Shown piece by piece: positions 34,451 through 45,399 of a DNA stretch of 64,000 nt (position 1 is the first letter of the stretch; each line of letters begins with the position of its first letter). The stretch is from assembly GCA_022036555.1 (NCBI GenBank), contig CM039122.1:5324289-5388288 (forward strand), given 5' to 3'. Source of the stretch: Microstegium vimineum. Its lineage: Eukaryota > Streptophyta > Magnoliopsida > Poales > Poaceae. The notes under the pieces were generated by a model that worked only from the letters and a program-made list of their open reading frames with translations, ran no database searches and was not told the DNA's origin. A program made the position numbers and the translations under genes.

Positions 34451-37400
34451 CAGGGTTTTTCTTTCCGAACCGGATCCGGTAACCGCCGGGGAGCGGTTGG
34501 GCGGTTACCGGTCGGTTTGACCGGTTACCGGTCCAAACCGAACGGTTTGAATTTTGAATTCAAACCCCGCAGTGCAATCGGTTTTGGACTTGTAACCGGT
34601 CGGTTAGGGCCGGTTACCGACCGGTTTGAACGGTAACCGGTCCAAACCGACGGGTGGCTTTTTTTTTTGATTGAAAAAATTAATTTTTTTTGCATGACCT
34701 TTGTGCATAATGATTTAAATAGAACACACAATTCATGGAAAATAGTGTGATACAAATGGCCAACCCCACAATAATATCATAGTGATGCACTAGCCACAAA
34801 TTCACGACGAAAATAACGTAGTTCACCGTTGCAACAACAACAAATCGTCCATGGAAATACCTCGTGTCGTAGACATGCGAACATCATGGTCACTACTCAC
34901 TGGCGTTTCATATAAGGGAAGATCCCGTTTCGGCACGCCTCCTCATACTCCGCGGTGGACATTAGAGCGATACCACGCGACTGTAGCCCGGCCTTGTACT
35001 CTATCCATGATTGGCCCGTCCAATGAGCTGTGGTCTCCCATTCCTGCACTAACATGTTGTAGAAATCCGGGTCTTGCCATTCGTAGACCCATCTAGTGGC
35101 CGGCTGCGTGCTGATGTCAGGAACGGGGTAGGTATAACCACCACTGTACGATGTATCACTGTACGAGGAAGAGGAGTACTGTGGCGTGTCGTAGCAGTCC
35201 GCCGGGTCGTACGCTATCCTCTGCGATTCTGGCTGCCCATGGTCGCGGTCCTGAGTAGCATGTGTGAAGTCCATCTCGCCTGCAGCCGACCATAATTAGT
35301 ACTAGTGAATAGGCATAGACGTTAAAAAAATGTCTGTAACAATCCATACCTGTGAAACGAAGTCCACCAGCATCACCAGCACCACTACCACCAGCACCAT
35401 CTGCAGAACCCCCAGCCCCACCACCACCAACAACAGCAGCTCCAGGGTCATCGTCACCACTATGACCGTCTCCACTGTCAGTTGCTGAGCTGCTGTGATC
35501 GGACTCCTGGTACCGTGGACTTTGCTCACCCTCCTCGTCATCATCTGTTGAATCATCGCTGGTGACAGGTTGTTGCACTCGCTTCCCATTTTTTTCTGGC
35601 TAGGTCCCGTCTGGTATTTTCTTTTCCCAAGATGCGTGTCACCCACATGTCTACGGGCCCAATCACTGATGGGCCCAAGATCGTCGGGGTCCACTTGGTC
35701 TCTGTCATCACAAAGAATGAATCATATTATTAAAAGTATGATTCGTTAGTGGCTAACAAAGTACATCAACGTACCTCACGATATGGGACGGAAGAGGGAT
35801 GTCCGTTTCTTCATCCTCTTCGTCGAGAACTGGAGCCTGGTTGGATCTGCCATACTCCATCCAGTCTCGAACCGGATTATCCCTTTCGTAAAAGGATATC
35901 TGCGTGAACTGGTCAATGAAGTCTTCTTCCTCACGCCTAGGTGGTCCGGATGCATCCGCGAGTCGCAGTCGAAGGTTGTAGTTCACATACACTAGCTTGT
36001 TCAGTTTTTTGTGGGACAAGCGATTCCGAACCTTCGTGTGCACCAAAGCAAATGTACTCCAGTTGCGCTCGCATCCACTGGAGGATACACACTGTGCAAC
36101 AAGCCTCAGCGCAAGTTTTTGCAGATTTGGAGTGCTCCTGCCGAACAGCATCCACCATTGAGCTGCAAGTGGAACCCATTATGTTAGGTACGCGCTGAAA
36201 AAGACCAAAAAAATGAGTTCAAAAGTACTCTTACATGGGGTTGTCTTGGGGTCCGTGGCCATTTTAATGGCCAGCTCAGTGCCAAACTCCCCAAGGTGTA
36301 GGCGGAATGATTCTGCCTCCTGTAATGCCAAGACAGCAGAGTGCACATCCGTCATTTTCCCAAATGCTTCCTTGAGGCCAGCAAACATTTGCGGAGTTGG
36401 ATTGTAACGGTATACAGGCCTTGGGTTGAGTACAGCAGCTGCAACATACGATGCACGACAAATTAGCAAATGGTAAATACTCAATATGTAGAGACTGCTA
36501 TTTTAACAATGGTTGTGATCGCACCTGGGCCCACATGCATGCCTTGGTACACGTCCACAATCCTGGCATCCATGATAGCCTTGTACTCATGCCATGTTGA
36601 GACATTTGTTCCAAAGAAGGCCTCCATCTCATTTTTGCACTGTTGGAAGTTGTAGACAACCTCACACAGGTTAGGTCGCCTATCTTGATCAGCGAACCGA
36701 AGGAACCTGTAAATTGGTGCCACTAAATCGATGATGTATTTGAGTGTGTTCCACCACTGTATGTTAGACAACCTTGCGTGAGCAAAATGACCTTTCTCGG
36801 ATTTTCCCCACCTGCTAGGCAAGAACTCGGAAGATCCCATCCACTGCATAAAACGATCACGCTTCCGATGGAAGCTCTCCATGAACATGTAGTTGGTCCC
36901 AAACCTAGTGGCATTCCATTTGACCAACTCACCACCAATGGCTTCCCTCATCATTGCATTCAACTGACCATGGTTGTGCAGCCAAGCTGAAATGCGCTTG
37001 CATGTTGAGATCATACCTGCATGCTCCGGTCTTTTACCAATGTCCTTCAGCATCAGGTTGATGGTGTGTGCAAGGCAAGGTGTCCAAACAATATGCTTGT
37101 ACTCCTCGTTCAATCTCTGGCATGCTCTCTTGAAGTTGGCGCCGTTGTCCGTGACGATATGCACGACATGCTCAGCACCTATCTCCTCAACCACCTTGCG
37201 AATCAGCTGCACAAGTAGGCACAACATTTAGTGGAACCGAGAAAACATAGTGCATGTGAACTGGCATAATATTTTGGACGTACCCCCAGCAAATAAGATG
37301 AATCTTGGCTCCTGCCCGTCGCATCAACTGACTTGTGGAACCACATGACGCCATTGCAATAGATCAAAAAATTGATGACAGTCATTCTTGTCGGGCCAGT

Positions 37401-39415
37401 CCACGAATCACACATCAACGTGACCCCAAACAAGGGCCACTCCTCCTTAAACTTTGCGTACCGGATCTGCAGGTCCTTCTCGTTATGATCGAAGTACTTC
37501 CCGTCTATATCCTTTCCACTGGGTGACGCGATGCCTTCACCTGCAATCGTAAACGAATCATGAGAATAGAGAAATATACGTAATGAATTGAAGTCTCCAA
37601 GTATATGTACTTACCCCACTTCTGCGTCTCCCTGATCGCACTAACAAAGTACGGATTGTCCGCCTGTATCCCGGGGATTCCTGCAGTATGGAAAAACTTT
37701 CCCCAAGCTTTCCCATTTGCGTCCTTCGCGTTCCTTCCCTTCTGCGTCCATGACCCTGTATCAATCCGTGTCTGCTGGATTCCACCCCTCGTACCGGCTG
37801 CCAAGTTGTAGTCCTCCACCACCGCAGGGGTCTGCCTCTGTGAACGAGACCTCCGAAACATCCTCTGCAAAGGATTGCCCCCTGCGAAGCAGTACCACTA
37901 CCACTGCCACCTCCAGGCTCGTAAGCGCCTCCTCTCCGCTGCACCCCCTCCTGGTACTCATATTCTGCTCTGGACTGATTCATAGCTGCCTGCAACTGAG
38001 CCTCGTACTCGTCATCGTCAAGGGGGTGGTTGCCCTCCGCTGCAGCAGCCTCTTGTGCAAGCCTCTGCCGAGAGCGGTCACTAGTTGCCTGCCTAGTTCT
38101 GTCGATCTCATGCTGAAAGTACTCCCGGATGTCTCTGGGCACCTTGGTGCAGTGGATCACCTCCGTCCCGCGCACAGCCAAATGCTGCTTCAATCGGGAA
38201 GCACCACCCCCGGCTTTGTGTTTAAGACAGTAGTTGCATTTCCTACCGGAGCAAGATTCTCACCATGCTCCCATACCACGTCTCTGCGGTCTCTCAGCAT
38301 CTTCCTGCACAAATGGACAACACAAAAAAATCGAACACATGCATCAAATCATACCGCAAATATATAGCAATACAACAAATATATTTTATAAAGAATCTAA
38401 TGGTACTTATTTACTATAATAAATATTAAAATCTTAGTATATAAATTCAGCTAAATTTAAGACTATTTGATTCAGCACTATTTAAGAATAATACCATCTT
38501 TAGGATGGAGCGAGTACTATATTTATTATAAAAAATAGTTTTCAAGGATGCACCTTTTGTTTATCTTAACATATTTCATGGGAATTACATCATGTGTCAA
38601 TATTGACCCGTACTAAATCCTAAATCCTATATCAATAAAATCTTAAATCCTAAATCCTACATACATCCTAAAGCAAATCCAACAGCAAATCCTAAATCCT
38701 AAACCAAATAAACCTAACTCCTAGATACATCCTAAGTCAAATCCTACCTAAATCCTACAATAAATATTTTCTACATCATATACTCCATCAATCCTACATC
38801 CTATAGCTTATCATAACTAAATCCTACAACTATAGCAACTACAAATGCAAGGAAATGGAAAAAACAAAAAAAAAACCTTACCCAACGACCCGGTCGGTAA
38901 CCGCTCGGGGGGGTCGGTAACCGCCGCGTCCGGTCGGTAACCGCCGGGGGGAGGGCGCGTGGCGGGCTGGTCGGTTACCGACCAAATCTCTCGGTAACCG
39001 CCGTCGTCCGGTCGGTTACCGAGGGGCGCGGTCGGCTGCGGGCGGCGGGGGCGGAAGAGAAGGGGGCGGGCGCGGATAGGGTTCGGGGCGCGGACACCCC
39101 CCCCCCCCCCCCCGGCCGACAGCTGCTTAAATAGGAGGCGGCAGGAGGCAATGGGCCGCATGGGCCCTTAACGGGCCTCACGGTTTTTTTCTTTTTTCTT
39201 TTTTTTCAAACTTAAACACGTCCAAAAAAATAGCAAACGAACTCCAATTTTAAAAAAAATTTACACCATTGGACTCTATAAATCGTAAACTATTTTTAGG
39301 AATTTTTTCAGATTTTTTTAAAAAAATTCAAATTTGAAATTTGAATTCAAACCGGTCACCAAACCGAACCGCTCGGCGACGGTTGGTCGGTTACCGACCG
39401 GTAAGAAAAACGCTG
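34451..39415. mobile_element. Complete hAT transposon, 4,965 bp, 8-bp target duplication
   Basis: The element starts CAGGGTTTTTCTTTCCG and ends CCGGTAAGAAAAACGCTG, an imperfect inverted repeat. AGTCACAC is exactly duplicated at 34443-34450 and 39416-39423, the diagnostic hAT footprint. Many copies of GGTTACCG/CGGTAACC within about 200 bases of the left end and up to about 500 bases of the right end look like subterminal transposase-binding repeats. It encodes one multi-exon transposase on the minus strand. It is inserted in the leader of microprotein copy B. Confidence 0.95.
34897..38300 (-). pseudogene. hAT transposase (BED finger, DUF659, hATC), apparently frameshifted
   Basis: Seven exons can be traced, with GT-AG introns at about 37541-37614, 37206-37284, 36439-36524, 36163-36234, 35702-35774 and 35280-35349. 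In order: a BED-type zinc finger (CNYC...HL, near 38190-38245), an acidic linker, a DUF659-type core (CDSWTGP... then a VDATGRSQDS stretch), a TDNGANFKRAC region, the KWNATRFGTNY region, the hATC dimerisation domain (GCERNWSTFALVHTKVRNRL), and acidic/Gly-rich then Tyr-rich tails. Three joins need a one-base shift: before the zinc-finger cysteines (about 38245), near 37870 where the QRMFRRS stretch begins in another frame, and in an A-run near 35590. Either this copy is dead or the A/G runs hold assembly errors. The ends look young because the target duplication is perfect. Confidence 0.8.
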
Positions 39416-39467
39416 AGTCACACCCGTCACAGCAGCAAGGTAGGAGCAGTATATATTGATCACAGCT

Positions 39468-39647
39468 ATGGACCGGCTCCTGCCGCTCTTCCTTCTAGTC
39501 ACCGCCGCCTCCTGTGTCAATGTTAACGTCACCGCCATCGTCACCGGAGAGCGCACGCCGTGGCCCGTCGCTCTCGCCGCCTTCTGCGCCTGGGTCGCCG
39601 CTTGCACGGCAATCGCTGTGCGCGTCCCGCGCCGCCGCGTGCAGTGA
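39468..39647 (+). CDS. Hydrophobic microprotein family, copy B (59 aa)
   Basis: The ATG lies 52 bases after the hAT end, in context AGCTATGGAC. Residues 3-24 form the first hydrophobic segment with a Ser-Cys-Val-Asn-Val motif. Thr-Pro-Trp-Pro-Val at 30-34 opens the second segment (to about 52), which ends in Pro-Arg-Arg-Arg. The Pro-Trp-Pro-Val and Leu-Ala-Ala-Phe core is shared with copies C and D. A polyadenylation signal AATAAA lies at 39945-39950. The native TATA box is now 5 kb upstream, on the far side of the transposon. Transcription would have to start within the hAT end or at a weak 'tatatatt' at 39450, so the gene may be silenced or under transposon control. Function unknown. Confidence 0.65.
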   Translation: MDRLLPLFLLVTAASCVNVNVTAIVTGERTPWPVALAAFCAWVAACTAIAVRVPRRRVQ

Positions 39648-40036
39648 AAGAGCTCGCGCAGCTCGATCCGGCGGCTGCGCTGCGCCGGATTCAACTCTTC
39701 CCCTGCAGGCGAGGGACCGGCCGGCGGGGACTCGGATCTTCGAGACGTACTGCCGGAGTTGGAGCTGGAGCTGGAGGCAGTTGCTGCTGCTGCTGATTTG
39801 TTGGTCCAGCTCTTGAAACGGATTATTATCCATACATCCATCCAGTAGCCGGTCATGCTTTGTTTGTATTTGCTCACAAGAAGAATGTGTGGTGATAGAC
39901 ATGTTTGTATTCATCTTCATGTGTTGTGGAATAGTATATACTACAATAAAATTAATGTTTGTTTGCAAATAATGAACGATTTGTTATAATCACATCTGCA
40001 TGCCCTGCCAATATTCATCGAGACCAATCGCTAGAA
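39648..40036. other. 3'UTR of copy B and short spacer
   Basis: GC-rich at first with a 'ctgctgctgctg' run, then AT-rich with AATAAA at 39945. Confidence 0.5.
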
Positions 40037-40046
40037 AATTGTTAAG

Positions 40047-40237
40047 CAACACAATTTTTCTGTCCTTGAAGATACATGCTCTCCTGATGTACATCATTGG
40101 ATGTGCATCAGGATATGTGCACATCAGGAGAGACACAATACAATATTATCTCTCTCCTCAAGGGCACGTATCCTGATGCACATCTAATGACGCACATCAG
40201 GAGAGTATGTGTCCTTGAGGGTAAAATTTACTTTCTC
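40047..40237. mobile_element. 191-bp foldback element with 10-bp flanking repeats
   Basis: The two halves are inverted copies: 'ctctcctgatgtacatcatt' and 'gatgtgcatcaggatatgtg' on the left recur in reverse on the right, with arms of roughly 65-70 bases and a loop of about 20. AATTGTTAAG is directly repeated at 40037-40046 and 40238-40247. A duplication of 9-10 bp with long inverted arms fits a Mutator-type MITE. The RNA would form a long hairpin. Confidence 0.65.
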
Positions 40238-40247
40238 AATTGTTAAG

Positions 40248-40527
40248 ATAGTTTAATTTCGCTACTGTTATTATTTTTAATGAACTAGCAATAACTATTA
40301 TTGTTTTTTTTTTCAAAAAAAAAATAGCAGTAAACTGTGAAGTGTTCTATAGCAGAAGGGAGCAAATTCATAAAGACATGGGAAGACAGAGCTAAAGAAA
40401 ATTGCATGCGGAAGAAAACAAAAGTACGAGCTTCCTTTGTCTTCAAGAAAGGAAAACAAGGGAGAGACAGGTATAGATCTCAGTGATACTTGTTGTTGTT
40501 GTCGACACTAAAATATCATTAATCAAC
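40248..40527. other. AT-rich spacer
   Basis: Poly-T/A runs at 40305-40325. No gene recognised. Confidence 0.5.
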
Positions 40528-40530
40528 TAA

Positions 40531-40875
40531 GAGCATCTTCAACGGTTTTGCAAATGAGTTTGACATTTTTATTTTTGCAAATAAATCTAAAAAAACTCCT
40601 ATCCAATGGTTTGACAAATGGACTTGACATTTTTGTTAACTTGGCAAATGTGAAGTGATATTTGGCATATATGTCAAACTGCAGTTCGCTTGACAATTGT
40701 CCCACGCGCTACTCTCACGGCATATTTCCTCCTCGCGCGTACAATTTTTAGTTTTGCCAAGTGAAAAATGGGAAACCGTTGAAGATTGACTCTTTTTACA
40801 TTTGTCATATTCATTTGGGACTTGGCAAATTCCTACTTTTACCAAATAAAGAATGCAAAACCGTTAGAGATGCTC
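40531..40875. mobile_element. Tourist-like MITE, GAGCATC ends, TAA duplication
   Basis: Left GAGCATCTTCAACGGTTTTG and right (inverted) GAGCATCTCTAACGGTTTTGC are flanked by TAA at 40528-40530 and 40876-40878. About 345 bp. The interior repeats 'tttggcaaatg'-type sequence. Confidence 0.8.
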
Positions 40876-40878
40876 TAA

Positions 40879-41406
40879 TTTAGTGGAGTACGGTGCCAAA
40901 ACTGTTTTTTGGTAGGTGCAGGTAGCACATCCACATGTGGCTACATGGGCATGCCACATATAATTTGTACATAAACACACCTGATGATTATCGACGGGAG
41001 AATTTGTCATCCAAAGTAGGAGTAACTCTTTTCTTCACCATAAAGCAAGCTTATTACAACTCACTCACAGGTCACTGTGTCACACGTACTACCAACAAAC
41101 CGCTCATATTTTCAACGCGACAAAAACTAAAATTGGAATTATAAGTTATGGGATATATAAGATTACTGCTCCGGTTTTCATTTCGTGTTCATGAGGTAAT
41201 AAAATAAAAGCCGACCAATCTTAGTACCTCCGGTGGTCATGAATACTTGTAGCGTTTGAAGAAGAATCAAACCAGGTGTACAGAGCTGTCTTTAAAAAAT
41301 CATATATTTGTTGACCTTTGCATGTGACCTTAAAAATGTCATTTTTTAAATTAAAATAGACATCAAGCATTCCTCATCAATAGGCCATAAGTCAACTCTT
41401 CTTATA
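40879..41406. other. AT-rich spacer
   Basis: No gene or defined repeat is supported. Confidence 0.5.
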
Positions 41407-41408
41407 TA

Positions 41409-41644
41409 CTCCCTCCGTCCTATAGAGAGTGACGTTTTTGACTTTTTGACACCGTGTTTGACCATTCATTTTATTCATAATATTTTTACAAATTATAAAA
41501 TAAATAAATTATTATTAAAGAATCTATGGTGATAAAACAAGTCAAAAAAAATAAATAATATTTATACAAAATTTTTGAATAAGACGAACGTTTAAAAAAG
41601 ATGTCATGAATTCTAAAGTGACACTTTCAATGGGACGGAGGGAG
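41409..41644. mobile_element. Stowaway MITE, intact, TA duplication
   Basis: The ends CTCCCTCCGTCC and GGGACGGAGGGAG are inverted and flanked by TA at 41407-41408 and 41645-41646. The 236-bp length and AT-rich interior are the classic Stowaway (Tc1/mariner) form. Confidence 0.92.
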
Positions 41645-41646
41645 TA

Positions 41647-43324
41647 GGAGTAGTAAGGAAAACATGAATAGACCCTTCTGCTCCATGAATAGACACCATG
41701 AAGTGCTACCCCAGCCTCCATCCGATGATCTCTGTCACCTCTTGCTTGGTTGGTTAGACAATAAACACAATGTTTGGTAGATTTGTTGGTTCTATGAGTG
41801 TTGTTCATTTCGCATAAATTTAGTTTACGTTGAATGCTCATGATGATTTGTTCTGAGAGGAAAACATTGTCCGTTCGCTAAAAATAAGTGCTGAAGTAGT
41901 ACTGATGAACAAAGTGAGCCTACCAAATCAAGATTTGACGAGCGAGGCGAGGTTGGTAGATTGGATGGACAAAACAAAACATGACCTTGACACTGCATCT
42001 TATTTGAAACATGTTTGGTTGCATGTAGAAGGTCGAGCTAGATTTATGGGATATGATTTTCCAGTTGTTTGGTTGCTTGAACAAAGGCATGAGTTTGTCT
42101 CCTAGGATGCAAAAGAGCTCCTTTAGCATGACTCCCGAGAAACGAGTTTCATTTTCTAGAGGCAGCTCACCCCTTGCGGTAGCAGCGACACACTGCTCGG
42201 TAAGAGAAGATGGGGAGGTGAGGAGGAAGAACGGTTGGAGGTTGAAGGAGAGAAGCTAACATGTGGTGGAGAAGCTGATATATGGGACCCACACGTCAAT
42301 GGGTGAAGGGAGATAAGCATTAGGGTATTTTGGACTATACGAAAATACAATGACCTATAGTCACTTACGTATGAGCCTGACGTTGTCGAATACGTAGAAA
42401 ATAGCATGATTCAAAGAGAAGAAGAATGAAAAATTATAATGGCGGCATAATCCACACAAAACCCTTTGGCTTTTGACCGCTCTCCCGTCTTCAGCTGATC
42501 AGCTGTGTTTTGCGCGTGAGAACCACCAGATAAGTGGCGTTGACAGAGATGGAGAGTTCTGACTTTTGACAGTAGTAGCTCGATGGCTTGGACGCCACGC
42601 CTCATCTGCTGGTATGTGTCCATCTCGTACGGCTTCTTTCGCGTGATGATGATGAACATTTGCAGGATTCTGCGTCAAGAGGCTAGAAATGCCTACTAAT
42701 CCATCAGTCTCCTTCTCAACAAAGAGAAGAAAAAAAAAGAAAAGGAAAAAATATATTACGTACATAAATACACAAAAGGTTGTGAAGGCTTTGAACCATC
42801 TTCCACCCTTTTTTTTCCCAATGGCCGCCGCCGTAGTCTCCACGCCGGGCCGCGCACGCGATGGACACCACGAACGATCTGTGCGCCCGGCTGCAGTGGG
42901 CCGATCCAGAAGCGTGGTTGCGTCTTGCGTGTGGGTTGGACACGGCAACTTTTCGTCCTTTTGTTTGTTTGGCTCCCTGACGCCGGAACCGGACACGGCG
43001 GAGCCGCAGAGGCCACAGGCAGGCACCATATGATGATGCAGCTACTAACCCAATCTGACACGGCGTTCTAGATTTATATAAAGAAGATATTATTATAATT
43101 TTGGTTGGCTGGCTCCGCTGCACATCACGTACCGACGTGGATGGAACCGGAATGCCGGACGACGGACGATGGAGAGGCAGCCCAATCTAACGCTCCCGAG
43201 CCTCCTCATTTCCATTGCACGAAGGAAGCTTCGCGGCAACTTTTGAAAACCGAAAAACCATGTCCTGCTGTGGTCACTCAAGTGTCAACTACCCCAGGTA
43301 AAACCACGCCGGCACCGACGACCC
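41647..43324. other. Spacer upstream of copy C
   Basis: AT-rich to about 42800, then GC-rich. Open frames at 42500-43060 occur on both strands with no domain. 'gaaggaagcttcgcggcaac' near 43218 resembles 'caaggaagcttcccggcagc' near 45014, showing that the promoters of copies C and D are related. Confidence 0.5.
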
Positions 43325-43330
43325 TATAAA
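43325..43330 (+). promoter_or_regulatory. TATA box of microprotein copy C
   Basis: TATAAA in CCCTATAAAACTAGGG, 88 bases before the ATG at 43413. Confidence 0.75.
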
Positions 43331-43412
43331 ACTAGGGACTAGCCCTTTCCCCTCTCGTCTCATCCTCGTTCCTCACAGGTGTGTGGCTGTTTTGTTCGTG
43401 TTGGGCTTTGAC

Positions 43413-43586
43413 ATGGACGCGCGTGCGCGGTTGGCGCTCCTGCTCATCGCCTTCGTGGCCTGCACCAACGCAGCGGCGCCAGCACCTACGCGGCTCCCGT
43501 GGCCGGTCGCGCTCCTGGCTTTCGTCCTGTGGGTCGTCGCCTGCTCGCTCGCCGTCTTCGCCCCGCGCCGCCGCGGAGACGCCTGA
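43413..43586 (+). CDS. Hydrophobic microprotein family, copy C (57 aa)
   Basis: The best-formed member. Residues 1-6 are Met-Asp-Ala-Arg-Ala-Arg, then a hydrophobic segment (7-22) with Ala-Cys-Thr-Asn-Ala. A short linker (Ala-Pro-Ala-Pro-Thr-Arg) leads to Leu-Pro-Trp-Pro-Val at 28-32, then a second hydrophobic segment to about residue 49, and a Pro-Arg-Arg-Arg tail. The frame extends upstream to 43383 without an ATG, so 43413 (GACATGGAC) is the start. Nearly all third positions are G or C. Copy D, 1.6 kb downstream, is a tandem duplicate differing by synonymous changes and 3-base indels over the first 50 codons, which argues that the protein has been under selection. A cleavable signal or anchor plus a second membrane helix is likely. 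Function unknown. Confidence 0.75.
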   Translation: MDARARLALLLIAFVACTNAAAPAPTRLPWPVALLAFVLWVVACSLAVFAPRRRGDA

Positions 43587-44222
43587 TCAAGCAGCGCGCC
43601 AGGGGGATCCAGCTGACCCTGCGGCTGAGCCACCTTTCTTTCCGCTTCCGCACGGACTGCGCCGCGTGCCGCTCCAGAGCAAGTCGATGGCGGGGAGGAC
43701 CAGCTCGTGCCGCGCGGATCGGACTGCGGCTGCTCCCCCGGGAGGCAGCGGCGGCGGCACGTACATGGCCCGCCTTGCGCCACTGACTGCGTTCTTGGCG
43801 AGCCACTTCCGGACGGGCGGACTGCGAGACACGCGGACACCCACGGGCCACCGTCGCCCGCGAGGCGACAGTACCCGGCCTTCCGCCGACACGGGACGGG
43901 AGGCCTGCACGTCTTGGGGCCATGGTGCCCGCACCGCAGCGCAGTACGAGAAACCAGACGGAAACTAACGGCGAACGTGATGTACATCTGCAACGGGCGC
44001 CCTTATCACTCTCTGTCCGTCGGCGACACTTATCTCATGTGACTGATTGTGTCAGAATATACTACTGTGTACTACTCCAGTTCTAGCAAATAAAGTAGTA
44101 CTGTACGCCTATATATGCTCGGTTTCCCGAAATTGAGGCTTGTACGATCTAGTTTGGTCAAACTTGAGACTCTTCAGGATTCTTGGATGTCTTATATAAT
44201 TTGAAACGGAGGGAGCGACCCC
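43587..44222. other. Downstream region of copy C
   Basis: GC-rich 3' sequence to about 43970 with long open frames on both strands. None matches a family and most oppose the copy C gene, so they are treated as base-composition artefacts. A lone Stowaway right end (ACGGAGGGAG) lies near 44205. Confidence 0.5.
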
Positions 44223-44400
44223 GCGGACAGTTACGTATCCGATTCCCATGCCTAAACCGCCGCCGGCGATGAGCTGCCTTTTTGGTCTCCAAATTCTCCG
44301 TCGGGATCGGCAGGAAAATCTCCACTCTAGACGTACTGATGCATGGACAGTGCGGTGATTGGCACGGATCCAAATCGAATCACGTACCACAGATTACCAG
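44223..44400. repeat. Duplicated segment S2 (matches 28417-28570)
   Basis: Shares 'cagttacgtatccgattcc', 'ggatcggca(a/g)gaaaatctcc', 'cactctagac' and 'cggtgat' with S1 in the same order, and a 'tatatatg' TATA-like box upstream (44110). It is a segmental copy, probably leader or promoter of a lost gene. Confidence 0.6.
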
Positions 44401-45051
44401 ACAGAGAACCCAGCTACTTGTAATAATACCGTGCATGAAGTTTACTTTTAGCAACCACGCAGACCAGCGTTATTAATTTCCGGCCAGGCCCAGTAGTGAA
44501 GTTTATATACTGTATACTATACGCAGATGTAACTTGATATATAACGAGCGACGACGTGCAGAGAGCCGCAGGGCTAGAATTGGATCCCGCGTTGACTGTG
44601 GGATGTAGTATTGTCTTTGTATCATGGCCGGGTGTGTTTGTATGGCATTAATAATGTGAATTTATGAATACGTGAATGGTTGACTTGAAGATGAACTGAA
44701 CGATCCGCACGGGGATTCCATATCCCGCACCTTTTTTTTCCAAGGTGGTGGGCGACTGAGCGATTGGAGTAGGGACCCAAACCACCCACCCAAAGACTTT
44801 GCGCACAGCACAGCAGGGAGGAGGACGAACGGGGGAAAAAAGAAAGAAAGAAAGAAAGGAAATGCCCACTGCACGGAAGAGAAACACGGCGGACGAGGTC
44901 AGTCACGAGCACGACCGCCGCCCTGCCTGCCTGGACGTACTGTACAAATCGCGCCGTGTGCGGCTTGGTAGCGTAGCGTAGCGTACAGGTGAGAACGAAC
45001 AAGCTGCGTGAGCAAGGAAGCTTCCCGGCAGCTTCCGTCCGACCCCTCTCC
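44401..45051. other. Spacer upstream of copy D
   Basis: Contains '(gaaa)n' near 44840 and the 'aaggaagcttcccggcagctt' block shared with the copy C promoter. Confidence 0.5.
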
Positions 45052-45059
45052 TATTTATA
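45052..45059 (+). promoter_or_regulatory. TATA box of microprotein copy D
   Basis: TATTTATA in CTCCTATTTATACTGGCC, 162 bases before the ATG at 45214. A GC-rich leader follows. Confidence 0.6.
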
Positions 45060-45213
45060 CTGGCCGGCCTCGGCCTAGTTGAAAGGAGCCCCATGGGCAT
45101 GGAAGTACTCGTCCCAATTCTTCCTTGAGGAGCGTCCTGACTGTTGTAGGAGTAGTCCTATATCGTATTCAGACACGAGCAAAACCGGCCACTAGCCGCC
45201 ACCAGCACAATCC

Positions 45214-45399
45214 ATGGACGCCGCAGCAGCACGGTTGGCGCTGCTGCTCATCGCCGCCGTGGCCTGCACCCACGCCGCCGCGGCGCAGGCACCTACGACG
45301 CGGCTCCCGTGGCCTGTCGTGCTCGCGGCGTTCGTCCTGTGGCTCGTCGCCAGCTCCTCCCTCGCCGTCCCGTCTTCATCACCCCGCGCCGCCATCTAG
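45214..45399 (+). CDS. Hydrophobic microprotein family, copy D (61 aa), altered C-terminus
   Basis: Tandem paralogue of copy C: Met-Asp-Ala start, first hydrophobic segment with Ala-Cys-Thr-His-Ala, a slightly longer Ala/Gln/Pro linker, Leu-Pro-Trp-Pro-Val at 31-35, and a second hydrophobic segment with the Phe-Val-Leu-Trp core. After Leu-Ala-Val (50-52) the nucleotide sequence still aligns with copy C, but extra bases (net +8) shift the frame, so the tail reads Pro-Ser-Ser-Ser-Pro-Arg-Ala-Ala-Ile instead of the basic Pro-Arg-Arg-Arg. The old frame, which would keep Pro-Arg-Arg, is still visible. It may be a degenerating copy or one with a new tail. Confidence 0.65.
   Translation: MDAAAARLALLLIAAVACTHAAAAQAPTTRLPWPVVLAAFVLWLVASSSLAVPSSSPRAAI

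Noticed and set aside
43486..43993. Large frames on both strands downstream of copy C
   Set aside because: Composition artefacts in a GC-rich 3' flank; Arg/Ser/Ala-rich in every frame.
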